The notes under the pieces were generated by a model. That model was not told where the DNA came from, searched no databases, and saw nothing but the letters and a program-made list of their open reading frames with translations. Shown one piece after another: positions 13,101-25,600 of a stretch of DNA of 64,000 bases. This stretch comes from Lepidurus packardi (taxonomy: Eukaryota > Arthropoda > Branchiopoda > Notostraca > Triopsidae). The DNA lies in contig JAKZAN010000046.1 in assembly GCA_023053545.1 (NCBI GenBank), forward strand, positions 434,001-498,000, in the 5' to 3' direction. The stretch's first letter is position 1. The number at the start of each line of letters is the position of its first letter. Position numbers and translations under genes: made by a program.

Positions 13101-16100
13101 GGGACTTTATAAATTCCTTAGGGACTTTATAAATTCCTTAGGGACTTTATAAATTCCTTAGGGACTTAATTAATTCCTTACGGACTTAGTTAATTCACTA
13201 CGGACTTTATTAATTCATTACGGACTTAATTATTTCTTTAGGGACTTCATTAATTCATTACGGACTTTATAAATTCCTTAGGGACTTAATTAATTCCTTA
13301 CGGACTTAGTTAATTCACTACGGACTTTATTAATTCATTACGGACTTAATTAATTCATTACGGACTTAATTAATTCCTTACGGACTTAATTAATTCCTTA
13401 CGGACTTAATTAATTCATTACGGAATTTATTAATTCATTACGGACTTAATTAAATCCTTACAGACTTAATTAATTCAGTAAGGACTTAATTAATTCCTTA
13501 CGGACTTAAATATTTCCTTAGGGACTTCATTAATTCATTACGGACTTTATAAATTCCTTAGGGACTTTATAAATTCCTTAGGGACTTTATAAATTCCTTA
13601 GGGACTTTATAAATTCCTTAGGGACTTTATAAATTCCTTAGGGACTTAATTAATTCCTTACGGACTTAGTTAATTCACTACGGACTTTATTAATTCATTA
13701 CGGACTTAATTAATTCATTACGGACTTAATTAATTCATTACGAACTTAATTAATTCATTACGGACTTAATTAATTCTTTACGGAATTAAATAATTCATTA
13801 CGGAATTTATTAATTCATTACGGAATTAATTAAATCCTGACGGACTTAATTAATTCATTACGGAATTAAATAATTCATTACGGATTTAATTAATTAATTA
13901 CGGACTTTATTAATTCATTACGGAATTAATTAATTCCTTACGGACTTAATTAATTCACTACGGACTTTATTAATTCATTACGGACTTAATTACTTCCTTA
14001 GGGACTTCAATAATTCATTTCGGACTTCATTAATTCATTACGGAATTTATAAATTCCTTAGGAACTTAATTAATTCCTTACGGACTTAGTAAATTCATTA
14101 CGGACTTAATTAATTCCTTACGGACTAAATTAATTCCTTACGGCCTTAATTAAATCTTTACGGAATTAATTAATTCATTACGGAATTTATTAATTCCTTA
14201 CGGATTCAATTAATTCATTACGGACTTTCTTAATTCATTACGGACTTAATTAATTCCTTACGGACCTAATTCATTCATTACGGACTTTATAAATTCCTTA
14301 GGGACTTAATTAATTCCTTACGGATTTAGTTAATTCATAACGGACTTAATTAATTCCTTACGGACTTAATTAATTCCTTACGGCCTTAATTAAATCCCTA
14401 CGGACTTAATTAATTCATTACGGAATTTATTAATTCATTACGGACTTAATTAAATCCTTACAGACTTAATTAATTCCTTACGGACTTAATTAATTCATTA
14501 CGGAATTTATTAATTCATTACGGACTTAATTAAATCCTTACAGACTTAATTAATTCAGTAAGGACTTAATTAATTCCTTACGGACTTAAATATTTCCTTA
14601 GGGACTTCATTAATTCATTACGGACTTTATAAATTCCTTAGGGACTTTATAAATTCCTTAGGGACTTTATAAATTCCTTAGGGACTTTATAAATTCCTTA
14701 GGGACTTTATAAATTCCTTAGGGACTTAATTAATTCCTTACGGACTTAGTTAATTCACTACGGACTTTATTAATTCATTACGGACTTAATTAATTCATTA
14801 CGGACTTAATTAATTCATTACGAACTTAATTAATTCATTACGGACTTAATTAATTCTTTACGGAATTAAATAATTCATTACGGAATTTATTAATTCATTA
14901 CGGAATTAATTAAATCCTGACGGACTTAATTAATTCATTACGGAATTAAATAATTCATTGCGGATTTAATTAATTAATTACGGACTTTATTAATTCATTA
15001 CGGAATTAATTAATTCCTTACGGACTTAATTAATTCACTACGGACTTTATTAATTCATTACGGACTTAATTACTTCCTTAGGGACTTCAATAATTCATTT
15101 CGGACTTCATTAATTCATTACGGAATTTATAAATTCCTTAGGAACTTAATTAATTCCTTACGGACTTAGTAAATTCATTACGGACTTAATTAATTCCTTA
15201 CGGACTAAATTAATTCCTTACGGCCTTAATTAAATCTTTACGGAATTAATTAATTCATTACGGAATTTATTAATTCCTTACGGATTCAATTAATTCATTA
15301 CGGACTTTCTTAATTCATTACGGACTTAATTAATTCCTTACGGACCTAATTCATTCATTACGGACTTTATAAATTCCTTAGGGACTTAATTAATTCCTTA
15401 CGGATTTAGTTAATTCATAACGGACTTAATTAATTCCTTACGGACTTAATTAATTCCTTACGGCCTTAATTAAATCCCTACGGACTTAATTAATTCATTA
15501 CGGAATTTATTAATTCATTACGGACTTAATTAAATCCTTACAGACTTAATTAATTCCTTACGGACTTAATTAATTCATTACGGAATTTATTAATTCATTA
15601 CGGACTTAATTAAATCCTTACAGACTTAATTAATTCAGTAAGGACTTAATTAATTCCTTACGGACTTAAATATTTCCTTAGGGACTTCATTAATTCATTA
15701 CGGACTTTATAAATTCCTTAGGGACTTTATAAATTCCTTAGGGACTTTATAAATTCCTTAGGGACTTTATAAATTCCTTAGGGACTTTATAAATTCCTTA
15801 GGGACTTAATTAATTCCTTACGGACTTAGTTAATTCACTACGGACTTTATTAATTCATTACGGACTTAATTAATTCATTACGGACTTAATTAATTCATTA
15901 CGAACTTAATTAATTCATTACGGACTTAATTAATTCTTTACGGAATTAAATAATTCATTACGGAATTTATTAATTCATTACGGAATTAATTAAATCCTGA
16001 CGGACTTAATTAATTCATTACGGAATTAAATAATTCATTGCGGATTTAATTAATTAATTACGGACTTTATTAATTCATTACGGAATTAATTAATTCCTTA

Positions 16101-16887
16101 CGGACTTAATTAATTCACTACGGACTTTATTAATTCATTACGGACTTAATTACTTCCTTAGGGACTTCAATAATTCATTTCGGACTTCATTAATTCATTA
16201 CGGAATTTATAAATTCCTTAGGAACTTAATTAATTCCTTACGGACTTAGTAAATTCATTACGGACTTAATTAATTCCTTACGGACTAAATTAATTCCTTA
16301 CGGCCTTAATTAAATCTTTACGGAATTAATTAATTCATTACGGAATTTATTAATTCCTTACGGATTCAATTAATTCATTACGGACTTTCTTAATTCATTA
16401 CGGACTTAATTAATTCCTTACGGACCTAATTCATTCATTACGGACTTTATAAATTCCTTAGGGACTTAATTAATTCCTTACGGATTTAGTTAATTCATAA
16501 CGGACTTAATTAATTCCTTACGGACTTAATTAATTCCTTACGGCCTTAATTAAATCCCTACGGACTTAATTAATTCATTACGGAATTTATTAATTCATTA
16601 CGGACTTAATTAAATCCTTACAGACTTAATTAATTCAGTAAGGACTTAATTGATTCCTTACGGACTTAATTAATTCCTTACGGACTTAATTATTTCATTA
16701 CGGACTTCATTAATTCCTTACGGACTTAATTAATACACTACGGACTTAATTAATTCCCTACGGAATTTATTAATTCATTACGGACTTAATTATTTCCTTA
16801 GGGACTTCATTAATTCATTTCGGACTTCATTAATTCATTACGGACTTCAATATTTCCTTAGGGACTTCATTAATTCATTACGGACTT
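10161..16887. repeat. Satellite B, ACTTAATTAA subtype in unbroken 20-bp register
   Basis: About 336 consecutive 20-bp units keep a single phase with no net insertion or deletion; the CGG triplet stays at the same position modulo 20. Substitution variants include ACTTTATAAATTCCTTAGGG, GGAATTTATTAATTC, GGATTCAATTAATTC and GGCCTTAACTAAATCC. Many monomers contain the palindrome TTAATTAA. Confidence 0.85.
13381..16620. repeat. 1080-bp higher-order repeat, three tandem copies
   Basis: Copies lie at about 13381-14460, 14461-15540 and 15541-16620. Each has 54 monomers of 20 bp and includes a run of five ACTTTATAAATTCCTTAGGG monomers (starting near 13561, 14641 and 15721). Copies 2 and 3 share CATTGCGG near 14957 and 16037 where copy 1 has CATTACGG, so they are each other's closest relatives. 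A partial earlier copy lies 480 bp upstream, with its five-monomer run near 13081. Confidence 0.85.
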
Positions 16888-18340
16888 TATATCTAATCGG
16901 GTCTCTGATCGGGTCTCTAATCGGGTCTCTAATCGGGTCTCTGATCGGGTCTCTAATCGGGTCTCATCGGGTCTCTGATCGGGTCTCTAATCGGGTCTCT
17001 AATCGGGTTTCTAATCGGGTCTCTGATCGAGTCTCTGATCGGGTCTCTAATCGGGTCTCTAATCCGGTCTCTAATCGGGTCTCTGATCGGGTCTCTAATC
17101 GGGTCTCTAATCGGGTCTCTGATCGGGTTTCTAAACGGGTCTCTAATCGGTTCTCTGATCGAGTCTCTGATCGGGTCTCTGATCGGGTCTCTGATCGGGT
17201 CTCTAATCGGGTCTCTGATCGGGTCTCTAATCGGGTCTCATCGGGTCTCTAATCGGGTCTCTAAACGGGTCTCTAATCGGGTCTCTGATCGGGTCTCTGA
17301 TCGGGTCTCAGATCGGGTCTCTAATCGGGTCTCTGATCGGGTCTCTGATCGGGTCTCTAATCGGGTCTCTATTCGGGTCTCTGATCGGGTCTCTAATCGG
17401 GTCTCTGATCGGGTCTCTGATCGGGTCTCTAATCGGGTCTCTAATCGGGTCTCTGATCGGGTCTCTGATCGGGTCTCTAATCGGGTCTCTAATCGGGTCT
17501 CTAATCGGGTCTCTGATCGGGTCTCTGATTGGGTCTCTAATCGGGTCTCATCGGGTCTCTAATCGGGTCTCTAAACGGGTCTCTAATCGGGTCTCTGATC
17601 GGGTCTCTGATCGGGTCTCAGATCGGGTCTCTAATCGGGTCTCTGATCGGGTCTCTGATCGGGTCTCTAATCGGGTCTCTAATCGGGTCTCTGATCGGGT
17701 CTCTAATCGGGTCTCTGATTGGGTCTCTAATCGGGTCTCTAATCGGGTCTCTAATCGACGTCTCTAATCGAGGTCTCTGATCGGGTCTCTAATCCGGTCT
17801 CTAATCGGGTCTGTGATCGGGTCTCTAATCGGGTCTCTAATCGGGTCTCTGATCGGGTCTCTAATCGGGTCTCTAATCGGGTCTCTAATCGGGTCTCTGA
17901 TCGGGTCTCTAATCGGGTCTCTAATCGGGTCTCTGATCGGGTCTCTAATCGGGTCTCTAATCGGGTCTCTAATCGGGTCTCTGATCGAGTCTCTGATCGG
18001 GTCTCTAATCGGGTCTCTATTCGGGTCTCTGATCGGGTCTCTAATCGGGTCTCTGATCGGGTCTCTGATCGGGTCTCTAATCGGGTCTCTAATCGGGTCT
18101 CTGATCGGGTCTCTGATCGGGTCTCTAATCGGGTCTCTAATCGGGTCTCTAATCGGGTCTCTGATCGGGTCTCTGATCGGGTCTTTAATCGGGTCTTTAA
18201 TCGGGTCTCTGATCGGGTCTCTGATCGGGTCTCTATTCGGGTCTCTAATCGGGTCTCTGATCGGGTCTCTAATCGGGTCTCTGATCGGGTCTCTTATCGC
18301 GTCTCTGATCGGGTCTCTGATTGGGTCTCTAATCGGGTTA

Positions 18341-18353
18341 ACAGACGTGCACT
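18341..18353 (+). other. Empty landmark site (ACAGACGTGCACT without tail)
   Basis: The segment GGGTTAACAGACGTGCACTTCGATCGGG replaces the usual TCTCT spacer between two satellite A monomers; here ACAGACGTGCACT occurs once with no insert. Equivalent single copies start at about 20946, 22896, 24667, 27783, 29821 and 38495, and a variant (GTGAAC) starts near 4163. Most empty sites carry CTTCG after the landmark and GATTGGG upstream, whereas filled sites carry CTTTG and GATCGGG. They therefore form a sister lineage of the same higher-order unit. Confidence 0.8.
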
Positions 18354-18985
18354 TCGATCGGGTCTCTGATCGGGTCTCTAATCGAGTCTCTGATCGGGTC
18401 TCTAATCGGGTCTCTAATCGGGTCTCTAATCGGGTCTCTGATCGGGTCTCTGATTGGGTCTCTAATCGGGTCTCTAATCGGGTCTCTAATCGGGTTTCTA
18501 AACGGGTCTCTAATCGGTTCTCTGATCGGGTCTCTGATCGGGTCTCTGATCGGGTCTCTGATCGGGTCTCTAATCGGGTCTCTGATCGGGTCTCTAATCG
18601 GGTCTCTAATCGGGTCTCTGATCGGGTCTCTAATCGGGTCTCTAATCGGGTCTCTGATCGGGTCTCTGATTGGGTCTCTAATCGGGTCTCAATCGGGTCT
18701 CTAATCGGGTCTCTAAACGGGTCTCTAATCGGGTCTCTGATCGGGTTTCTAAACGGGTCTCTAATCGGTTCTCTGATCGGGTCTCTGATCGGGTCTCTGA
18801 TCGGGTCTCTAATCGGGTCTCTAATCGGGTCTCTGATCGGGTCTCTAATCGGGTCTCTGATTGGGTCTCTAATCGGGTCTCTAATCGGGTCTCTAATCGA
18901 CGTCTCTAATCGAGGTCTCTGATCGGGTCTCTAATCCGGTCTCTAATCGGTTCTGTGATCGGGTCTCTAATCGGGTCTCTAATTA

Positions 18986-19063
18986 ACAGACGTGCACTGA
19001 TGCGACGCGAACGCGACGTTGGCCGTCTTAAAAAACCAAAAAACAAACAAACAGACGTGCACT
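18986..19063 (+). mobile_element. 5'-truncated retrotransposon tail, copy 3
   Basis: Core 18999-19050; repeats at 18986-18998 and 19051-19063. The core starts GATGCG where the others start AATGCG, a substitution at the 5' junction. The left context is AATTAACAG, not GGGTTAACAG, so this copy sits in a diverged or recombined unit. Confidence 0.82.
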
Positions 19064-20633
19064 TTGATCGGGTCTCTAATCGGGTCTCTGATCGGGTCTC
19101 TAATCGGGTCTCTGATCGGGTCTCTAATCGGGTCTCTAATCGGGTCTCTGATCGGGTCTCTGATTGGGTCTCTAATCGGGTCTCAATCGGGTCTCTAATC
19201 GGGTCTCTAAACGGGTCTCTAATCGGGTCTCTGATCGGGTCTCTGATCGGGTCTCAGATCGGGTCTCTAATCGGGTCTCTGATCGGGTCTCTGATCGGGT
19301 CTCTAATCGGGTCTCTAATCGGGTCTCTGATCGGGTCTCTGATCGGGTCTCTAATCGGGTCTCTAATCGGGTCTCTAATCGGGTCTCTGATCGGGTCTCT
19401 GATCGGGTCTTTAATCGGGTCTTTAATCGGGTCTCTGATCGGGTCTCTGATCGGGTCTCTAATCCGGTCTCTAATCGGGTCTCTGATCGGGTCTCTAATC
19501 GGGTCTCTAATCGGGTCTCTGATCGGGTCTCTGATTGGGTCTCTAATCGGGTCTCATCGGGTCTCTAATCGGGTCTCTAAACGGGTCTCTAATCGGGTCT
19601 CTGATCGGGTCTCTGATCGGGTCTCAGATCGGGTCTCTAATCGGGTCTCTGATCGGGTCTCTGATCGGGTCTCTAATCGGGTCTCTAATCGGGTCTCTGA
19701 TCGGGTCTCTAATCGGGTCTCTGATCGGGTCTCTAATCGGGTCTCTAATCGGGTCTCTGATCGGGTCTCTGATCGGGTCTCTAATCGGGTCTCTAATCGG
19801 GTCTCTAATCGGGTCTCTGATCGGGTCTCTGATCGGGTCTTTAATCGGGTCTTTAATCGGGTCTCTGATCGGGTCTCTGATCGGGTCTCTAATCCGGTCT
19901 CTAATCGGGTCTCTGATCGGGTCTCTAATCGGGTCTCTAATCGGGTCTCTGATCGGGTCTCTGATTGGGTCTCTAATCGGGTCTCATCGGGTCTCTAATC
20001 GGGTCTCTAAACGGGTCCCTAATCGGGTCTCTGATCGGGTCTCTGATCGGGTCTCAGATCGGGTCTCTAATCGGGTCTCTGATCGGGTCTCTGATCGGGT
20101 CTCTAATCGGGTCTCTAATCGGGTCTCTGATTGGGTCTCTAATCGGGTCTCTAATCGGGTCTCTAATCGACGTCTCTAATCGAGGTCTCTGATCGGGTCT
20201 CTGATCGGGTCTCTGATCGGGTCTCTGATCGGGTCTCTAATCGGGTCTCTGATCGGGTCTCTAATCGGGTCTCTAATCGGGTCTCTGATCGGGTCTCTAA
20301 TCGTGTCTCTAATCGGGTCTCTGATCGGGTCTCTGATTGGGTCTCTAATCGGGTCTCTAATCGGGTCTCTGATCGGGTCTCTGATTGGGTCTCTAATCGG
20401 GTCTCAATCGGGTCTCTAATCGGGTCTCTAAACGGGTCTCTAATCGGGTCTCTGATCGGGTCTCTGATCGGGTCTCTAATCGGGTGTCTAATCGGGTCTC
20501 TAATCGGGTCTCTGATCGGGTCTCTAATCGGGTCTCTGATTGGGTCTCTAATCGGGTCTCTAATCGGGTCTCTAATCGACGTCTCTAATCGAGGTCTCTG
20601 ATCGGGTCTCTAATCCGGTCTCTAATCGGGTCT

Positions 20634-22383
20634 GTGATCGGGTCTCTAATCGGGTCTCCGATCGGGTCTCTGATCGGGTCTGTAATCGGGTCTCTAATCG
20701 GGTCTCTGATCGGGTCTCTGATCGGGTCTCTGATCGGGTCTCTAATCGGGTCTCTAATCGGGTCTCTGATCGGGTCTCTGATCGGGTCTTTAATCGGGTC
20801 TTTAATCGGGTCTCTGATCGGGTCTCTGATCGGGTCTCTATTCGGGTCTCTAATCGGGTCTCTGATCGGGTCTCTAATCGGGTCTCTGATCGGGTCTCTT
20901 ATCGCGTCTCTGATCGGGTCTCTGATTGGGTCTCTAATCGGGTTAACAGACGTGCACTTCGATCGGGTCTCTGATCGGGTCTCTAATCGAGTCTCTGATC
21001 GGGTCTCTGATCGGGTCTCTAATCGGGTCTCTAATCGGGTCTCTGATCGGGTCTCTGATTGGGTCTCTGATCGGGTCTCTGATCGGGTCTCTAATCGGGT
21101 CTCTGATCGGGTCTCTAATCGGGTCTCTAATCGGGTCTCTGATCGGGTCTCTAATCGGGTCTCTAATCGGGTCTCTGATCGGGTCTCTGATTGGGTCTCT
21201 AATCGGGTCTCAATCGGGTCTTTAATCGGGTCTCTAAACGGGTCTCTAATCGGGTCTGATCGGGTCTCTGATCGGGTCTCAGATCGGGTCTCTAATCGGG
21301 TCTCTGATCGGGTCTCTGATCGGGTCTCTGATCGGGTCTCTAATCGGGTCTCTAATCGGGTCTCTGATCGGGTCTCTAATCGGGTCTCTGATTGGGTCTC
21401 TAATCGGGTCTCTAATCGGGTCTCTAATCGGGTCTCTAATCGACGTCTCTAATCGAGGTCTCTGATCGGGTCTCTAATCCGGTCTCTAATCGGGTCTGTG
21501 ATCGGGTCTCTAATCGGGTCTCTGATCGGGTCTCTGATCGGTTCTCTAATCGGGTCTCTAATCGGGTCTCTGATCGGGTCTCTGATCGGGTCTCTAATCG
21601 GGTTTCTAATCGGGTCTCTGATCGGGTCTCTGATCGGGTCTCTGATCGGGTCTCTAATCGGGTCTCTGATCGGGTCTCTAATCGGGTCTCTAATCGGGTC
21701 TCTGATCGGGTCTCTAATCGGGTCTCTGATTGGGTCTCTAATCGGGTCTCTAATCGGGTCTCTAATCGGGTCTCTAATCGACGTCTCTAATCGAGGTCTC
21801 TGATCGGGTCTCTAATCCGGTCTCTAATCGGGTCTGTGATCGGGTCTCTAATCGGGTCTCTGATCGGGTCTCTGATCGGTTCTCTAATCGGGTCTCTAAT
21901 CGGGTCTCTGATCGGGTCTCTGATCGGGTCTCTAATCGGGTTTCTAATCGGGTCTCTGATCGGGTCTCTGATCGGGTCTCTGATCGGGTCTCTAATCGGG
22001 TCTCTAATCGGGTCTCTAATCGGGTCTCTGATCGGGTCTCTGATCGGGTCTTTAATCGGGTCTTTAATCGGGTCTCTGATCGGGTCTTTGATCGGGTCTC
22101 TAATCCGGTCTCTAATCGGGTCTCTGATCGGGTCTCTAATCGGGTCTCTAATCGGGTCTCTAATCGACGTCTCTAATCTAGGTCTCTGATCGGGTCTATG
22201 ATCGGGTCTCAGATCGGGTCTGTGATCGGGTCTCTAATCGGGTCTCTGATCGGGTCTCTGATCGGGTCTCTAATCGGGTCTCTAATCGGGTCTCTGATCG
22301 GGTCTCTAATCGGGTCTCTGATTGGGTCTCTAATCGGGTCTCTAATCGGGTCTCTAATCGACGTCTCTAATCGAGGTCTCTGA
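20634..22383. repeat. Satellite A segmental duplication, left copy (paired with ~27471-28870)
   Basis: The variant order from GTGATCGGGTCTCTAATC with CTCCGATC at 20655 onward is matched at 27471. The two copies lie about 6.8 kb apart at the start and 6487 bp apart at the end. The left copy contains an extra 338-bp internal tandem duplication (21498 versus 21836), which accounts for most of the change in offset. The boundaries are approximate. Confidence 0.7.
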
Positions 22384-25300
22384 TCGGGTCTCTAATCCGG
22401 TCTCTAATCGGGTCTCTGATCGGGTCTCTAATCGGGTCTCTAATCGGGTCTCTAATCGGGTCTCTGATCGAGTCTCTGATCGGGTCTCTAATCGGGTCTC
22501 TAATCCGGTCTCTAATCGGGTCTCTGATCGGGTCTCTAATCGGGTCTCTAATCGGGTCTCTGATCGGGTTTCTAAACGGGTCTCTAATCGGTTCTCTGAT
22601 CGGGTCTCTGATCGGGTCTCTGATCGGGTCTCTGATCGGGTCTCTGATCGGGTCTCTGATCGGGTCTCTAATCGGGTCTCTGATCGGGTCTCCAATCGGG
22701 TCTCTAATCGGGTCTCTGATCGGGTCTCTGATCGGGTCTCAGATCGGGTCTCTAATCGGGTCTCTGATCGGTTCTCTGATCGGGTCTCTATTCGGGTCTC
22801 TAATCGGGTCTCTGATCGGGTCTCTAATCGGGTCTCTGATCGGGTCTCTTATCGCGTCTCTGATCGGGTCTCTGATTGGGTCTCTAATCGGGTTAACAGA
22901 CGTGCACTTCGATCGGGTCTCTGATCGGGTCTCTAATCGAGTCTCTGATCGGGTCTCTGATCGGGTCTCTAATCGGGTCTCTAATCGGGTCTCTGATCGG
23001 GTCTCTGATTGGGTCTCTAATCGGGTCTCTAATCGGGTCTCTAATCGGGTTTCTAAACGGGTCTCTAATCGGTTCTCTGATCGGGTCTCTGATCGGGTCT
23101 CTGATCGGGTCTCTGATCGGGTCTCTAATCGGGTCTCTGATCGGGTCTCTAATCGGGTCTCTAATCGGGTCTCTAATCGGGTCTCTGATCGGGTCTCTGA
23201 TTGGGTCTCTAATCGGGTCTCAATCGGGTCTCTAATCGGGTCTCTAATCGACGTCTCTAATCGAGGTCTCTGATCGGGTCTTTAATCCGGTCTCTAATCG
23301 GGTCTCTGATCGGGTCTCTAATCGGGTCTCTAATCGGGTCTCTAATCGGGTCTCTGATCGAGTCTCTGATCGGGTCTCTAATCGGGTCTCTAATCCGGTC
23401 TCTAATCGGGTCTCTGATCGGGTCTCTAATCGGGTCTCTAATCGGGTCTCTGATCGGGTTTCTAAACGGGTCTCTAATCGGTTCTCTGATCGGGTCTCTG
23501 ATCGGGTCTCTGATCGGGTCTCTGATCGGGTCTCTGATCGGGTCTCTAATCGGGTCTCTGATCGGGTCTCCAATCGGGTCTCTAATCGGGTCTCTGATCG
23601 GGTCTCTAATCGGGTCTCTAATCGGGTCTCTGATCGGGTCTCTGATCGGGTCTCTGATCGGGTCTCTAATCGGGTCTCTAATCGGGTCTCTAATCGGGTC
23701 TCTAATCGACGTCTCTAATCGAGGTCTCTGATCGGGTCTCTGATTGGGTCTCTAATCGGGTCTCAATCGGGTCTCTAATCGGGTCTCTAATCGGGTCTCT
23801 GATCGGGTCTCTGATCGGGTCTTTAATCGGGTCTTTAATCGGGTCTCTGATCGGGTCTTTGATCGGGTCTCTAATCCGGTCTCTAATCGGGTCTCTGATC
23901 GGGTCTCTAATCGGGTCTCTAATCGGGTCTCTAATCGACGTCTCTAATCTAGGTCTCTGATCGGGTCTATGATCGGGTCTCAGATCGGGTCTGTGATCGG
24001 GTCTCTAATCGGGTCTCTGATCGGGTCTCTGATCGGGTCTCTAATCGGGTCTCTAATCGGGTCTCTGATCGGGTCTCTAATCGGGTCTCTGATTGGGTCT
24101 CTAATCGGGTCTCTAATCGGGTCTCTAATCGACGTCTCTAATCGAGGTCTCTGATCGGGTCTCTAATCCGGTCTCTAATCGGGTCTCTGATCGGGTCTCT
24201 AATCGGGTCTCTAATCGGGTCTCTAATCGGGTCTCTGATCGAGTCTCTGATCGGGTCTCTAATCGGGTCTCTAATCCGGTCTCTAATCGGGTCTCTGATC
24301 GGGTCTCTAATCGGGTCTCTAATCGGGTCTCTGATCGGGTTTCTAAACGGGTCTCTAATCGGTTCTCTGATCGGGTCTCTGATCGGGTCTCTGATCGGGT
24401 CTCTGATCGGGTCTCTGATCGGGTCTCTGATCGGGTCTCTAATCGGGTCTCTGATCGGGTCTCCAATCGGGTCTCTAATCGGGTCTCTGATCGGGTCTCT
24501 GATCGGGTCTCAGATCGGGTCTCTAATCGGGTCTCTGATCGGGTCTCTGATCGGGTCTCTATTCGGGTCTCTAATCGGGTCTCTGATCGGGTCTCTAATC
24601 GGGTCTCTGATCGGGTCTCTTATCGCGTCTCTGATCGGGTCTCTGATTGGGTCTCTAATCGGGTTAACAGACGTGCACTTCGATCGGGTCTCTGATCGGG
24701 TCTCTAATCGAGTCTCTGATCGGGTCTCTGATCGGGTCTCTAATCGGGTCTCTAATCGGGTCTCTGATCGGGTCTCTGATTGGGTCTCTAATCGGGTCTC
24801 TAATCGGGTCTCTAATCGGGTTTCTAAACGGGTCTCTAATCGGTTCTCTGATCGGGTCTCTGATCGGGTCTCTAATCGGGTCTCAATCGGGTCTCTAATC
24901 GGGTCTCTAATCGACGTCTCTAATCGAGGTCTCTGATCGGGTCTTTAATCCGGTCTCTAATCGGGTCTCTAATCGGGTCTCTAATCGGGTCTCTGATCGG
25001 GTTTCTAAACGGGTCTCTAATCGGTTCTCTGATCGGGTCTCTGATCGAGTCTCTGATCGGGTCTCTAATCGGGTCTCTAATCCGGTCTCTAATCGGGTCT
25101 CTGATCGGGTCTCTAATCGGGTCTCTAATCGGGTCTCTGATCGGGTTTCTAAACGGGTCTCTAATCGGTTCTCTGATCGGGTCTCTGATCGGGTCTCTGA
25201 TCGGGTCTCTGATCGGGTCTCTGATCGGGTCTCTAATCGGGTCTCTGATCGGGTCTCCAATCGGGTCTCTAATCGGGTCTCTGATCGGGTCTTTAATCCG

Positions 25301-25600
25301 GTCTCTAATCGGGTCTCTGATCGGGTCTCTAATCGGGTCTCTAATCGGGTCTCTAATCGGGTCTCTGATCGAGTCTCTGATCGGGTCTCTAATCGGGTCT
25401 CTAATCCGGTCTCTAATCGGGTCTCTGATCGGGTCTCTAATCGGGTCTCTAATCGGGTCTCTGATCGGGTTTCTAAACGGGTCTCTAATCGGTTCTCTGA
25501 TCGGGTCTCTGATCGGGTCTCTGATCGGGTATCTGATCGGGTCTCTGATCGGGTCTCTAATCGGGTCTCTGATCGGGTCTCCAATCGGGTCTCTAATCGG
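22169..25600. repeat. 1771-bp tandem duplication in satellite A
   Basis: Variant strings starting at 22198, 22354 and 22902 recur at 23969, 24125 and 24673, a constant offset of 1771 bp. The same material recurs about 6.9 kb further on (22902 versus 29827; 23244 versus 30169). Boundaries were inferred from matching monomer variants and are approximate. Confidence 0.65.

Larger units (their letters stand above)
5786..16890. repeat. Satellite B array, block B1 (20-bp monomer)
   Basis: Tandem 20-bp repeats with consensus TTCCTTACGGACTGAATTAA. The left part (to about 10160) is mostly the ACTGAATTAA type, with register-breaking variants such as CTTTAGGATTGATTGAATTC (first near 6200, recurring to about 9857). 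The right part is mostly the ACTTAATTAA type with CATTACGG, and keeps an unbroken 20-bp register. Frequent TAA and TGA codons close every frame, so no coding sequence is present. The left junction, AATCGGGACTGAATTAA, shares CGG with both satellites. The right junction, GGACTTTATATCTAATCGGG, recurs at 63187. Confidence 0.97.

Noticed and set aside
5786-16890. CRISPR-like array of short direct repeats
   Set aside because: The repeats are contiguous with no unique spacers, and the context is eukaryotic transposon DNA. This is a tandem satellite.
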